Source: Pseudidiomarina sp. CB1
GTDB lineage: Bacteria; Pseudomonadota; Gammaproteobacteria; Enterobacterales; Alteromonadaceae
Length of the DNA stretch: 64,000 nucleotides
Direction: 5' to 3'
NCBI RefSeq assembly: GCF_024752025.1
Contig: NZ_JANTPU010000003.1
Span: 174,203-238,202 of the forward strand
In this document: piece after piece, positions 18,090 to 27,066 of the stretch
How positions within the stretch are numbered: position 1 is the stretch's first letter
Layout: the number at the start of each line of letters is the position of its first letter
Program-made: the position numbers and the translations under genes
Notes under the pieces: model-generated
Seen by the model: the letters and a program-made list of their open reading frames with translations, nothing else
What the model was told of the DNA's origin: nothing
Databases searched by the model: none

Positions 18090-18555
18090 CGACGCAAATA
18101 TATTGATTGATATGGCAGAGGGCGGACTGCTTGAGCAATTTTTTGCATTGCCGTTTGAATTCATTATTCCTGACATCTTGTTTGAAGAAGAGCTTGCTGA
18201 TGAACACCCTCACTTTCCGGAACTGGGATTAAAACTTGAGGTGCTATCGGGCGAATTGATGGTACAAGCCTTTGAAATGATTACGAGGCACTCAAAGCCA
18301 AGTAGAAATGATGTGTTCGCAATGTGTTTGGCGATGAATAAGGGGTGCCCACTACTTACTGGCGATAGAGATTTGCGAGTGGCGGCGCAACAAGAAGGTA
18401 TCGTGGTAAAAGGAACAATAGGAATGGTCGAGGCCATGATTCAACACAACATCATTACAGCGGAGCAAGCGAAACATTCGTTTCAGCGAATGAAGGAAGC
18501 TGGAAGGCGTTTACCATGGGAATTGATAGAGGCACGCATTTCCCCACCCCTATGA
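18067..18555 (+). CDS. PIN-domain protein, probable toxin partner
   Basis: A 162-residue protein with the PIN ribonuclease pattern: first Asp in LVSDANILIDMAEGG, an acidic residue in PDILFEEELADEHP, Asp in SRNDVFAMCLA and the last acidic cluster in LLTGDRDLRVAA. It resembles the DUF3368/COG2405-like PIN group. Translation probably starts at GTG 18067, inside the 3' end of the XRE-ImmA gene, behind a GAGG site, which implies coupled synthesis. Family members cleave tRNA or mRNA when not bound by the antitoxin; activity here is predicted, not shown. No other gene of the pair is missing. Confidence 0.8.
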   Translation: MTQQLLVSDANILIDMAEGGLLEQFFALPFEFIIPDILFEEELADEHPHFPELGLKLEVLSGELMVQAFEMITRHSKPSRNDVFAMCLAMNKGCPLLTGDRDLRVAAQQEGIVVKGTIGMVEAMIQHNIITAEQAKHSFQRMKEAGRRLPWELIEARISPPL

Positions 18556-18696
18556 CAACCATCCTATTGACCTTATCCCTACATCGGCTACTCTGTAAGA
18601 AAAAAGTAAACCCGCTAGCGATCAATACTTTGCAAAGGAGCATGGACGATTAAACGTGTCGATATTGAAGAGGCGCTACACGGTCTAGCCGAGAAT

Positions 18697-20820
18697 TTGC
18701 GTGAGGCGCGTGAGTTAGCCTTTATTGAAAACCTTGCAAAGCTGCTCAGTGAGTTGCTGCGGGCTGATCATGTCATGATCGCAGAAGTTTTTGATGATGC
18801 CCCCGAAACTGCCCAAATCGTCACCTTTTATTCCCGAGGCGAGTTCCAACCTCCTGTAAGTTATGAACTTAATGGCTCGCCGTGTGAGCAGGTGTTGTCG
18901 ACGGAGTCCTGTGTGTTCAGGGAAGGTGTTTGCGAGTCGTTTCCGCAGGATGCGATGCTGCAGCATCTAGGCGCTGCCAGCTATATCGGGGTGCCAATGC
19001 TGACGGCGGATCAGAATAAATTAGGTTTGTTGGCGATTCTGAATGACCAACCAGCGGATTATGATAGCACGGTACTGGAGTTGCTGCAGGTGGCGGCGGC
19101 GCAAGCGGCGGCAGAGCTTGCGCAATTGCGTATTTCGCGCAACTTGCAAGAAAGCCAGCGGCGTTTGCAGACCTTGATGAACTCGCTACCGGGGATGGCG
19201 TATCGTTGCAAGAACGATGAGCATTGGACCATGGAAATTGTCAGTCGTGGGGTGTTTGACCTGACTGGCTATCGGCCGCAAGACCTGATTCAGAATAAGC
19301 GCATCTCGTGGGCGCGCTTGATTCATCCGGAAGACCAAAACACGGTGAACGAGGCGATTGAACAGGCGACGCTACGCCACCAATACTTTCGCATCGCTTA
19401 CCGCATTATCTGTGCAGATGACCAGATCCGCTGGGTCTGGGAACAGGGCAAGGGCGTCGAGAATGCTGAGGGTAAAGTCACGCACTTTGAAGGCTTTATT
19501 CTGGACGTTACTGAGCAACATCAGCATCAAGAGCACATCGCCGAAATCGCCTTTCGCGACGAATTAACCGGGCTCGCCAATCGTGCAGCCTTGCTCGATC
19601 ATTTGCAGAATGAATACGAGCACAACCCGCAACAAGACTATTTATTGGTGCTGCTGGACCTCAAATATTTTCGCAATGTGAACGAGCGCTTTGGCTTGCA
19701 TGCCGGCGATCGTTTGTTGCGCTTGGTGGCACAACGACTGCAAGACGGGGCCAGCAGCTATGATGACATGGTCGAAATCGCGCGCGTAACCGGCGATGAG
19801 TTCGTCGTGCTGGTCAAAAATAGCGCCGAAAAAGTGGAGCAGTTTCTGACGGTTGCCGGTCACCTGAAGCAGTTTTTTGATACGCCGTTATTGATCGGTG
19901 AGCATCAACTTGATGTGCATTTGCGTATGAGTGGCTCGTTTTCGTATCGCGCCGAATCGGCTGCTGAGTTGTTACAGCAGGCAAGCATCGCGATGTATGA
20001 AGCGAAACAGCATGAGCTGAATTATTGTGTGTTTGATGAAGCCTTGCAGCGTAAGGTCTCTGCCGAGCGCCATCAAACCGAGCGCTTTTTGCAAGCGCTG
20101 GCGCAAGGTGAGCTAAGTATTGCCTTACAGCCGCAAATCGACTTAGCCACTGGGCAATGCGTCGGAGCCGAGGCACTTTGCCGCTGGCATGATCAAGAGT
20201 TAGGCCACGTCAGCCCGGGTATTTTCATCGACATTGCGCGCAAGCAAGGTGTGCTTGCCGAGCTAGGCATACAAGTGCTGACCAAAACCTGCAGCCTGAT
20301 GAAACAGTGGCAGCAACGCTACGGTCAGCTCCCTAAAGTTTCGGTCAACGTGGGCGCACAACAATTTGCCGCACCCGACGTAGTGGAAGATTTTCTCAGT
20401 ATTTGTAAGGGGATTGACGCACAAGCCGTCACCCTTGAAATCACCGAAAGTGATTTAATGATTGATCCGCAGTTGGCCCTCACGGTTACTCGGCGCTTGC
20501 GTGACCACGGTTTCCGCTTAGCGATTGATGACTTTGGTACTGGCTATTCGTCGCTGGCCTACTTGCAGCAATTTGCCGTCGATATTCTGAAAATCGATAT
20601 GTCCTTTGTGCAAGCGATGATCAAAGATGAGTCGAGTAAAACGTTGGTGAATACCATCATCGCGATGGCGCAAACCCTCGGACTTGAAACTATCGCCGAA
20701 GGCATTGAAACTGCAGAGCAAGCGCAACTGCTGAAAGAGCTTGGTTGCCAAGGTGGGCAAGGGTATTATTTTGGTCGCCCGGTGCCGCCTGAAGAATTCG
20801 CGAAGACTTGGCTAGAATAA
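18697..20820 (+). CDS. GAF-PAS-GGDEF-EAL protein, predicted c-di-GMP phosphodiesterase
   Basis: Domains in order: GAF (about 1-145), PAS/PAC (150-280), GGDEF (about 285-445) and EAL (460-707). The GGDEF motif is degenerate (TGDEF at 365), so cyclase activity is doubtful. The EAL domain is intact: EALCRW at 492, SVNVGAQQF, LEITESDL, DDFGTGYSS at 611, KIDMSFV and ETIAEGIET. It is therefore likely a phosphodiesterase with GGDEF as a regulatory site. No membrane segments. The start is uncertain: TTG 18697 lacks a ribosome-binding site, while AAAGGAG at 18634-18640 is correctly spaced from an in-frame ATT at 18649 that would add 16 residues. The ATG at 18642 is out of frame and stops after three codons. 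Confidence 0.88.
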   Translation: MREARELAFIENLAKLLSELLRADHVMIAEVFDDAPETAQIVTFYSRGEFQPPVSYELNGSPCEQVLSTESCVFREGVCESFPQDAMLQHLGAASYIGVPMLTADQNKLGLLAILNDQPADYDSTVLELLQVAAAQAAAELAQLRISRNLQESQRRLQTLMNSLPGMAYRCKNDEHWTMEIVSRGVFDLTGYRPQDLIQNKRISWARLIHPEDQNTVNEAIEQATLRHQYFRIAYRIICADDQIRWVWEQGKGVENAEGKVTHFEGFILDVTEQHQHQEHIAEIAFRDELTGLANRAALLDHLQNEYEHNPQQDYLLVLLDLKYFRNVNERFGLHAGDRLLRLVAQRLQDGASSYDDMVEIARVTGDEFVVLVKNSAEKVEQFLTVAGHLKQFFDTPLLIGEHQLDVHLRMSGSFSYRAESAAELLQQASIAMYEAKQHELNYCVFDEALQRKVSAERHQTERFLQALAQGELSIALQPQIDLATGQCVGAEALCRWHDQELGHVSPGIFIDIARKQGVLAELGIQVLTKTCSLMKQWQQRYGQLPKVSVNVGAQQFAAPDVVEDFLSICKGIDAQAVTLEITESDLMIDPQLALTVTRRLRDHGFRLAIDDFGTGYSSLAYLQQFAVDILKIDMSFVQAMIKDESSKTLVNTIIAMAQTLGLETIAEGIETAEQAQLLKELGCQGGQGYYFGRPVPPEEFAKTWLE

Positions 20821-20860
20821 AAACAACAACAATTAACTAGGTCGCTATCGAAAGGTCGTT

Positions 20861-22072
20861 ATGACTACATCCTCAACTGCTGCCAGACTGAAAAGTTTAG
20901 GGCCTGGCATTATCCTCGCCGCTGCCGCTGTGGGCGCCTCTCATCTTGTCGCATCCACACAAGCGGGCGCGTTATTTGGCTGGGAGTTATGGTGGTTAAT
21001 CCTCCTCGTCAACGTTTTAAAGTATCCGTTCTTTCGTTTTGGCGTGACCTATACGCTGACCCGCAACGAAAGTTTAGTAAGTGGTTACTATCGCAAGCAT
21101 AAGCTGTACTTGTGGGCCTTCACGCTGCTCAATATCATCGCTGCGGTGGTGAATACGGCGGGTGTGCTGCTGCTCACGGCGAGCCTGCTGCAGCTGTTCT
21201 TACCGGAACTAAGCTTGGCGCTGCTGTGTTGGGTCATTTTACTCGCCTGCTTACTGATTTTGCTCGGTGGCCAATACCGCAGCCTCGATGCTATTGCCAA
21301 ATGGATCATGGTGACGCTGTCGCTGGCAACCATTGTGGCGGTCGTTATTGCTTGGCAAAACCATGTGCCACCTGCGACAGATTTTGTCGCACCATCGCCG
21401 TGGGAGCTGTCAGCGCTGGCGTTCTTGGTGGCGATGATGGGTTGGATGCCGGTGCCAATAGAACTCTCAGCGATTAACTCCTTATGGCTGCGCAGCAAGC
21501 AAAAGCTGACGGCGGTGACGCTGAAAGACGGCTTATTCGACTTTAATTTGGGCTATTGGAGCACGGCTTTTCTAGCTTTGGTTTTCCTCGCTTTGGGTGC
21601 CTTGGTACAGTTCGGTGCGCCGCAGCCGATTGCCATGGCCGGAACCAAATTTGCTGAGCAGTTTGTTGCCATGTACAGCGCCACCATTGGCGCTTGGTCA
21701 GAGTATTTGGTCGGCGCGATTGCGTTTTTATGCATGTTCGGCACCACCTTGGCGGTGTTAGATGGCTATGCGCGCACCTTGCGCGAGAGCCATCGCTTGA
21801 TCACCAAACGCCGCACCAGCTTGCGTTACTGGGTGCTCGGCCAGTCGGTGGCAGGCATGTTAGTGATTCTTTACTTTCAGGCGGCACTCGGGCCAATGTT
21901 GAGTTTTGCGATGACACTGGCGTTTCTGACCACGCCGTTCTTTGCTTGGTTGAACTACATGCTCGTGCGCAAACAGCACATGCCTGCGGCGATGCATACA
22001 TGGGCGTGGATTGGCCTGACGTATCTGCTTGGCTTCGCGTTACTGTTTATCTACTGGCGTCTGTTTACCTAA
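20861..22072 (+). CDS. Nramp-related membrane transporter lacking the DPGN motif
   Basis: A 403-residue inner-membrane protein with about 11 hydrophobic helices and overall Nramp/LeuT-fold pattern: GPGIILAAAAVGASHLVAST in TM1 and SALAFLVAMMGWMPVPIELS in TM6. Canonical Nramps have DPGN in TM1 and a metal-coordinating Met before Pro-His in TM6. Here the TM1 motif reads VGASH and TM6 reads GWMPVPIE, so the standard Mn/Fe-binding residues are absent. It belongs to the broad NRAMP family but to an outgroup whose substrate I cannot name. It follows the EAL protein gene by 40 bp on the same strand, possibly co-transcribed. Confidence 0.75.
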   Translation: MTTSSTAARLKSLGPGIILAAAAVGASHLVASTQAGALFGWELWWLILLVNVLKYPFFRFGVTYTLTRNESLVSGYYRKHKLYLWAFTLLNIIAAVVNTAGVLLLTASLLQLFLPELSLALLCWVILLACLLILLGGQYRSLDAIAKWIMVTLSLATIVAVVIAWQNHVPPATDFVAPSPWELSALAFLVAMMGWMPVPIELSAINSLWLRSKQKLTAVTLKDGLFDFNLGYWSTAFLALVFLALGALVQFGAPQPIAMAGTKFAEQFVAMYSATIGAWSEYLVGAIAFLCMFGTTLAVLDGYARTLRESHRLITKRRTSLRYWVLGQSVAGMLVILYFQAALGPMLSFAMTLAFLTTPFFAWLNYMLVRKQHMPAAMHTWAWIGLTYLLGFALLFIYWRLFT

Positions 22073-22102
22073 GCGCTAACTTAAGCTCTAAGTGAAAGCC
22101 CT

Positions 22103-22170
22103 CGCCCCTAACTTCGTGCGGGTTATCTGCAATTTAGGGGCGTTGACCTCACTGTGCTTGAGGTTTCTCT
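22103..22170 (+). terminator. Two hairpins after the Nramp-like gene
   Basis: CGCCCCTAA (22103-22111) pairs with TTAGGGGCG (22134-22142) across a 22-base loop, and directly after it ACCTCA pairs with TGAGGT (22146-22164) followed by TTCTCT. The second is a plausible weak terminator; the first could be an alternative fold. They separate this transcript from the S10 peptidase gene. Confidence 0.45.
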
Positions 22171-22218
22171 ACGCATCTCTTTTAATGGGATGATTCCAAC
22201 AAGAATGAGGTTGAATCC

Positions 22219-23757
22219 ATGAAATTAGTTTCACAAGCGGTTGCGGCGACCTGTGTTGCGGCAACTTTAATGCTGAGCCCGTTCGCCTACGCCGAGCAAA
22301 GCGACAGCATACCAAGCGCAAAAATTGCTGCTGATGATGTGGTTGTGACAGAGCATCGTGCCAACATCAACGGCGAGCGCTTCGAATACACCGCAACGAC
22401 CGGCACGCAGCCCGTGTTTGATGACAATGGTGATGCAACCGCAACGTTGTTTTTCACTTATTACGAGCGTCAAGACGTTAAAAACCGTGAAGAACGTCCG
22501 CTGTTGATTTCATTCAACGGTGGTCCTGGCTCGGCGTCGGTATGGATGCACATTGCCTACACTGGTCCAAAATCGTTACGCGTTGACGACGAAGGCTTCC
22601 CGATCATGCCTTACGGTGTGAAGGACAACCCGCACTCAGTGCTCGACGTTGCTGATATCGTGTTTGTGAACCCAGTCAACACTGGCTATTCACGCGTGTT
22701 GCCGAACGAGAAGGGCGAAATGCCATCGCGTGACCAGCAGCAGAAAATGTTCTTCGGCGTCAATGCCGATGTGAGTTACTTGGCGGATTGGGTCAATACG
22801 TTCGTGACCCGTCATGAGCGCTGGCGCTCGCCGAAGTACCTGATTGGTGAAAGCTACGGTACCACCCGTGTATCTGGCTTGGCGTTAGAGCTGCAAAACC
22901 GTCAATGGATGTATCTGAATGGGGTGGTTTTGGTATCACCAACCGAGATCGGCATCAATCGTGAAGGTCCAGTCGAGGCAGCCAACCGCCTACCGTACTT
23001 CGCTGCTACCGCTTGGTATCACGATGCTTTGAGCGACGATCTGCAAAGCAAAGATTTACTCGAAGTGCTTGAGGAAGTCGAAGCTTACACCCTCAACACG
23101 TACTTGCCTGCGCTTGCCAAAGGCGCAATGTTGCCTGCCGACGAGCGTGACGCCGTTGCTGCTGAAGTGGCGCGTTTCTCTGGCTTGAGCAAGCAAACCG
23201 TCTTACGTGCCAACTTAGATATTAATCCGCGCTTCTTCTGGAAAGAATTGCTACGCGACCGCGGTCAAACGGTAGGTCGTTTAGACTCGCGTTATCTTGG
23301 TATCGACCGTGACGACGTAGGCGATAGCCCAGACTACAACGCTGAGCTAACGTCTTGGTTGCACTCGTTCACACCAGCAATTAACTACTACTTGCGTGAA
23401 GAACTCGGCTACAAAACCGACGTGAAGTACAACATGTTCGGCCCAGTACACCCGTGGGATCGCACGAATAACAATACTGGCGAGAACTTACGTCAGGCGA
23501 TGGCGCAAAACCCGTATTTGAACGTGCTGATTCAGTCGGGCTACTACGATGGTGCCACCAACTACTTCGACGCGAAGTACACTGGTTGGCATCTCGACCC
23601 AAGCGCACGCATGGAAGATCGCATCGACTTTAAAGGTTATCGCAGCGGTCACATGATGTATTTGCGCGCGGAAGATTTGCAGTTAGCCAACGATGACCTG
23701 CGCGACTTCATCAAAGCTACTTTGCCAGCGAAAGGCGAAGCGGCTAAATACGAATAA
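22219..23757 (+). CDS. Secreted S10-family serine carboxypeptidase
   Basis: A 512-residue protein with a signal peptide (MKLVSQAVAATCVAATLML, cleavage after AYA) and a serine carboxypeptidase (peptidase S10) fold. The oxyanion loop is FNGGPGSASVWMH near residue 98, the nucleophile Ser is in LIGESYGTTRVSG near 216, and the C-terminal catalytic Asp and His are probably in SGYYDGATNYFD and YRSGHMMYL. Family members remove C-terminal amino acids at acidic pH. A GAGG site precedes the ATG. It is 16 bp upstream of the propeller-amidohydrolase gene, so the two secreted hydrolases probably share an operon for peptide use outside the cytoplasm. Confidence 0.88.
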   Translation: MKLVSQAVAATCVAATLMLSPFAYAEQSDSIPSAKIAADDVVVTEHRANINGERFEYTATTGTQPVFDDNGDATATLFFTYYERQDVKNREERPLLISFNGGPGSASVWMHIAYTGPKSLRVDDEGFPIMPYGVKDNPHSVLDVADIVFVNPVNTGYSRVLPNEKGEMPSRDQQQKMFFGVNADVSYLADWVNTFVTRHERWRSPKYLIGESYGTTRVSGLALELQNRQWMYLNGVVLVSPTEIGINREGPVEAANRLPYFAATAWYHDALSDDLQSKDLLEVLEEVEAYTLNTYLPALAKGAMLPADERDAVAAEVARFSGLSKQTVLRANLDINPRFFWKELLRDRGQTVGRLDSRYLGIDRDDVGDSPDYNAELTSWLHSFTPAINYYLREELGYKTDVKYNMFGPVHPWDRTNNNTGENLRQAMAQNPYLNVLIQSGYYDGATNYFDAKYTGWHLDPSARMEDRIDFKGYRSGHMMYLRAEDLQLANDDLRDFIKATLPAKGEAAKYE

Positions 23758-23773
23758 TGGGAAGGTTCTAAAG

Positions 23774-26700
23774 ATGACTAAATTATCAACGCTGGCCCTT
23801 GCGGTCAGCGTCGCACTTTCTGCATCTGCTGCATCTGCGGTTTCTGCGCCTGCTACGGCAATGCAGCAAGACGACGAAGTGAAGTGGGACGTACAAGCGC
23901 CACAAGGCGAATTTAAAGACATTCAAATCAAGGTCAACGAAGGCACTTGGATGAACGTCGACCTGAGCCCTGACGGTAAATACATCGTTTTTGACTTGTT
24001 GGGTGACATTTATCGCATGCCAGCTAAAGGCGGTGAGGCCGAATTGTTAGCTGGCGGTATCGCTTGGCAAATGCAGCCGGTGTATTCGCCAGATGGCAAG
24101 CACATTGCTTTTACCTCAGACCAAAGTGGCGGCGACAACATTTGGGTGATGGATGCCGACGGTAGCAACCAGCGTGCGGTAACCGACGAGACGTTCCGTC
24201 TGCTCAATAGCCCAGCTTGGAGCCCAGACAGCCAGTTTATTGTGGCGCGTAAGCACTTTACCGCACGCCGCTCATTAGGTGCCGGTGAAGTGTGGATGTA
24301 CCACGTCAATGGTGGTTCAGGTGTGCAATTGACCGAACGTCCGAATGACCAGAAAGATTTGGGTGAACCTGCGTTCTCACCGGATGGCCGTTACATCTAC
24401 TTCTCGCAAGACGACACGCCGGGCAAAACCTTCCACTACAGCAAAGATTCGCTCGAGGGTATTTACACCATCAAGCGCTTCGACCGCGAAACCGGCGACA
24501 TCGACGTGATTCGTGGTGGTGCGGGCGGTGCCATTCGCCCAACGCCATCACCTGACGGCAAGCACTTGGCGTACATTAAGCGCGAAGACTTCAACAGTGT
24601 GTTGTATCTGTACAACCTCGAAACTGGCGAAGAGCAGCGTTTGTACACCCAGCTCGACCGCGACATGCAAGAAACCTGGGCGATTCACGGTGTTTATCCG
24701 ACCATGGATTGGACGCCTGACGGCGAAGCTTTGGTGTTCTGGGCCGATGGTAAAATCATGCGCCTTGACGTCGACAGTCGCCAAGCGCGGGTGATTCCGT
24801 TTAGCGTGGAAACCACCAAGAAAGTCCAAACCGCATTGCACTTCAAACAAAACATTGAAGCCGATGACTTCAAGGTGAAGATGCTGCGCAATGTGCAAGT
24901 GTCACCTGATGGCGAACAAGTCATTTATGAAGCGCTAGGGCATCTGTATCAGCGTGACCTAGACGACAATGCTGTGGAACGTCTAACCGACCGCGAAGGC
25001 GCATGGGAGCTTTACCCAAGCTACTCACGTGACGGTAGCAAGCTGGTCTACGTGACGTGGGATGACCAAGAACAAGGTCAAGTCATCGTGCGTGACGTGC
25101 GTAGCGGCAAAGAGCAAGTGTTACCGACGGGCAAAGGCAAATTCATTGAGCCAGTATTTAGCCCAGACGGTACGTCTGTGGTTTATCGTAAAGTGCGTGG
25201 TGGTTACATCACCCCTGATACTTATGGCGTGAACCCTGGTATCTACCACTTGGCGTTAGCAGCGGATGCTGAGCCACGTTTAATTAGCGAAAACGGTTTC
25301 CAGCCGCAATTTGGCCAGCGTAATGACCGTGTCTATTTGATGGACTCAAGTGGTGCACAGAAGCTACTTGCGGTGGATTTAGAGACCAAACAACAACGTA
25401 CGCTCTACACCTCTGAGCATGCGACGGAGTATCGTGTCTCGCCTGATGGTCAGCATCTCGCCTTTGCTGAACGCTTTAAAGTGTTCGTGACGCCGTTGGT
25501 TGAGCGCGGTGCGCCGATTGCGATTAGCCCAACCGACAAGCAGTTCCCGGTCGAGCAACTTTCAGTGCGTGCGGGTGAGAACATTTCTTGGACCGCAGAT
25601 GGCAAGAACCTGTACTGGTCGCTGGGTCCAGAACTGTATCATGCGTCAGTCGCTGGTTTGTTTGCCATTGATAAAGCCGACAACGCCTTTGAGAAGGTCG
25701 CCAACGGTACGGATATCAGCTTTACTGCTGAGCAAGGTATTCATGATGAAACCGTTGCCTTTGTCGGCGGCCAAGTGATCACCATGAACGGTGACACCGT
25801 GATCAACGAAGGCACCGTGGTCGTGCGTGGCAACAAAATTGTTGCAGTGGGACCGAAAGACGAAGTGAACGTGCCAAACGGTGCGACCGTGATCGATACC
25901 ACCGGTAAGTCGGTCATGCCTGGCTTGTTTGACGGCCACGCACATGGTCCTGCCGGCGAGTACGAGATCATTCCTGAGCAGAACTGGCAGAGTTATGCCA
26001 ACTTGGCTTTCGGCGTGACTTCGATTCACGATCCATCAAATGACACTACCGAAATCTTCACCGCGAGTGAAATGCAGAAAGCAGGCTTAATCGCCGCGCC
26101 GCGCACGTTCTCGACCGGTACGATTTTGTACGGTGCTAACGGGCCGGGGTACACCTCGCACATTGATAGCCTTGACGATGCTAAATTCCATTTAGAGCGC
26201 TTGAAGAAAGTTGGTGCTTTCTCGGTCAAGAGTTATAACCAGCCGCGTCGTAACCAGCGTCAGCAGGTAATTGAAGCGGGTCGTGAGCTCGAAATGATGG
26301 TGGTGCCAGAAGGCGGCTCATTGTTGCAGCACAACTTGTCGATGGTTGCCGACGGACACACCACCATTGAGCACTCGATTCCAGTTGCCGAAATCTACAA
26401 CGATATCGAGCAATTCTGGCAGCAAACCGACGTGTACTATACGCCAACACTAGGTGTGGCTTACGGCGGTATTTGGGGTGAGAACTACTGGTATGCGGAA
26501 ACTGACGTGTGGAAGCATCCGAAACTGTCGAAGTTTGTGCCGCAAGATGTGCTGGTCGGCAAGTCGATGCGTCGCGAAAAGGCCCCGCATCATCATTACA
26601 ACCACATCAACAACGCCGAAGTGGCAAAACGCCTAACGGACGCAGGTGTGAAAGTGGTTTCAGGTGCTCACGGTCAGCGTGAAGGTTTAGCGCAGCACTG

Positions 26701-26980
26701 GGAAATCTGGATGATGGAGCAGGGTGGCATGACGCCGCTTGAGGCTTTAGCAACAGCGACCATCAACCCAGCGATGGAGTTCGGTATGGACCACGCGCTT
26801 GGTTCACTCGAAGAAGGTAAGCTAGCGGATATTATCGTCATTGACGGTAATCCGTTGGAAGACATTCGTGTGACCGATCGCGTAACGCACACCATGGTTA
26901 ATGGCCGCTTGTATGACGCGACCACTATGAACCAACTGGTGCCAGCGGCTGAACCGCGCGCTAAATTCTTCTGGGAATAG
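23774..26980 (+). CDS. Secreted TolB-like beta-propeller / amidohydrolase fusion
   Basis: A 1068-residue exported protein (signal peptide about 25 residues, ASAVSA region). Residues 40 to about 630 hold repeated TolB/WD40-like blades with SPDGKHIAFTSDQ-type motifs (SPDGKYIVF, SPDGTSVVY, SPDGQHLAF). From about 640 to the end there is an amidohydrolase domain: KSVMPGLFDGHAHG gives metal residues H722 and H724, then TTIEHSIPVAE, SGAHGQREGLAQHW and LEEGKLADIIVIDGNPL. I chose ATG 23774, which begins the signal peptide; an in-frame extension runs back into the S10 gene. The fusion is found in marine gammaproteobacteria as a putative dipeptidase or cyclic-amide hydrolase; the substrate is unknown. 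Confidence 0.87.
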   Translation: MTKLSTLALAVSVALSASAASAVSAPATAMQQDDEVKWDVQAPQGEFKDIQIKVNEGTWMNVDLSPDGKYIVFDLLGDIYRMPAKGGEAELLAGGIAWQMQPVYSPDGKHIAFTSDQSGGDNIWVMDADGSNQRAVTDETFRLLNSPAWSPDSQFIVARKHFTARRSLGAGEVWMYHVNGGSGVQLTERPNDQKDLGEPAFSPDGRYIYFSQDDTPGKTFHYSKDSLEGIYTIKRFDRETGDIDVIRGGAGGAIRPTPSPDGKHLAYIKREDFNSVLYLYNLETGEEQRLYTQLDRDMQETWAIHGVYPTMDWTPDGEALVFWADGKIMRLDVDSRQARVIPFSVETTKKVQTALHFKQNIEADDFKVKMLRNVQVSPDGEQVIYEALGHLYQRDLDDNAVERLTDREGAWELYPSYSRDGSKLVYVTWDDQEQGQVIVRDVRSGKEQVLPTGKGKFIEPVFSPDGTSVVYRKVRGGYITPDTYGVNPGIYHLALAADAEPRLISENGFQPQFGQRNDRVYLMDSSGAQKLLAVDLETKQQRTLYTSEHATEYRVSPDGQHLAFAERFKVFVTPLVERGAPIAISPTDKQFPVEQLSVRAGENISWTADGKNLYWSLGPELYHASVAGLFAIDKADNAFEKVANGTDISFTAEQGIHDETVAFVGGQVITMNGDTVINEGTVVVRGNKIVAVGPKDEVNVPNGATVIDTTGKSVMPGLFDGHAHGPAGEYEIIPEQNWQSYANLAFGVTSIHDPSNDTTEIFTASEMQKAGLIAAPRTFSTGTILYGANGPGYTSHIDSLDDAKFHLERLKKVGAFSVKSYNQPRRNQRQQVIEAGRELEMMVVPEGGSLLQHNLSMVADGHTTIEHSIPVAEIYNDIEQFWQQTDVYYTPTLGVAYGGIWGENYWYAETDVWKHPKLSKFVPQDVLVGKSMRREKAPHHHYNHINNAEVAKRLTDAGVKVVSGAHGQREGLAQHWEIWMMEQGGMTPLEALATATINPAMEFGMDHALGSLEEGKLADIIVIDGNPLEDIRVTDRVTHTMVNGRLYDATTMNQLVPAAEPRAKFFWE

Positions 26981-27028
26981 ACGAATGTCGTAGCGATTAC
27001 GGCTGTTTATTTCGCAGAAGCTCGTTAT

Positions 27029-27066
27029 AATCCCGCTATATTCGTATAGCGGGATTTATTTTTTTT
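27029..27066 (+). terminator. Terminator abutting the next start codon
   Basis: AATCCCGCTATA and TATAGCGGGATT form a 12-bp stem around a TTCG tetraloop, followed by ATTTATTTTTTT-type T-rich sequence that runs to the ATG of the LysR gene at 27067. It terminates the S10-amidohydrolase operon. Confidence 0.9.
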
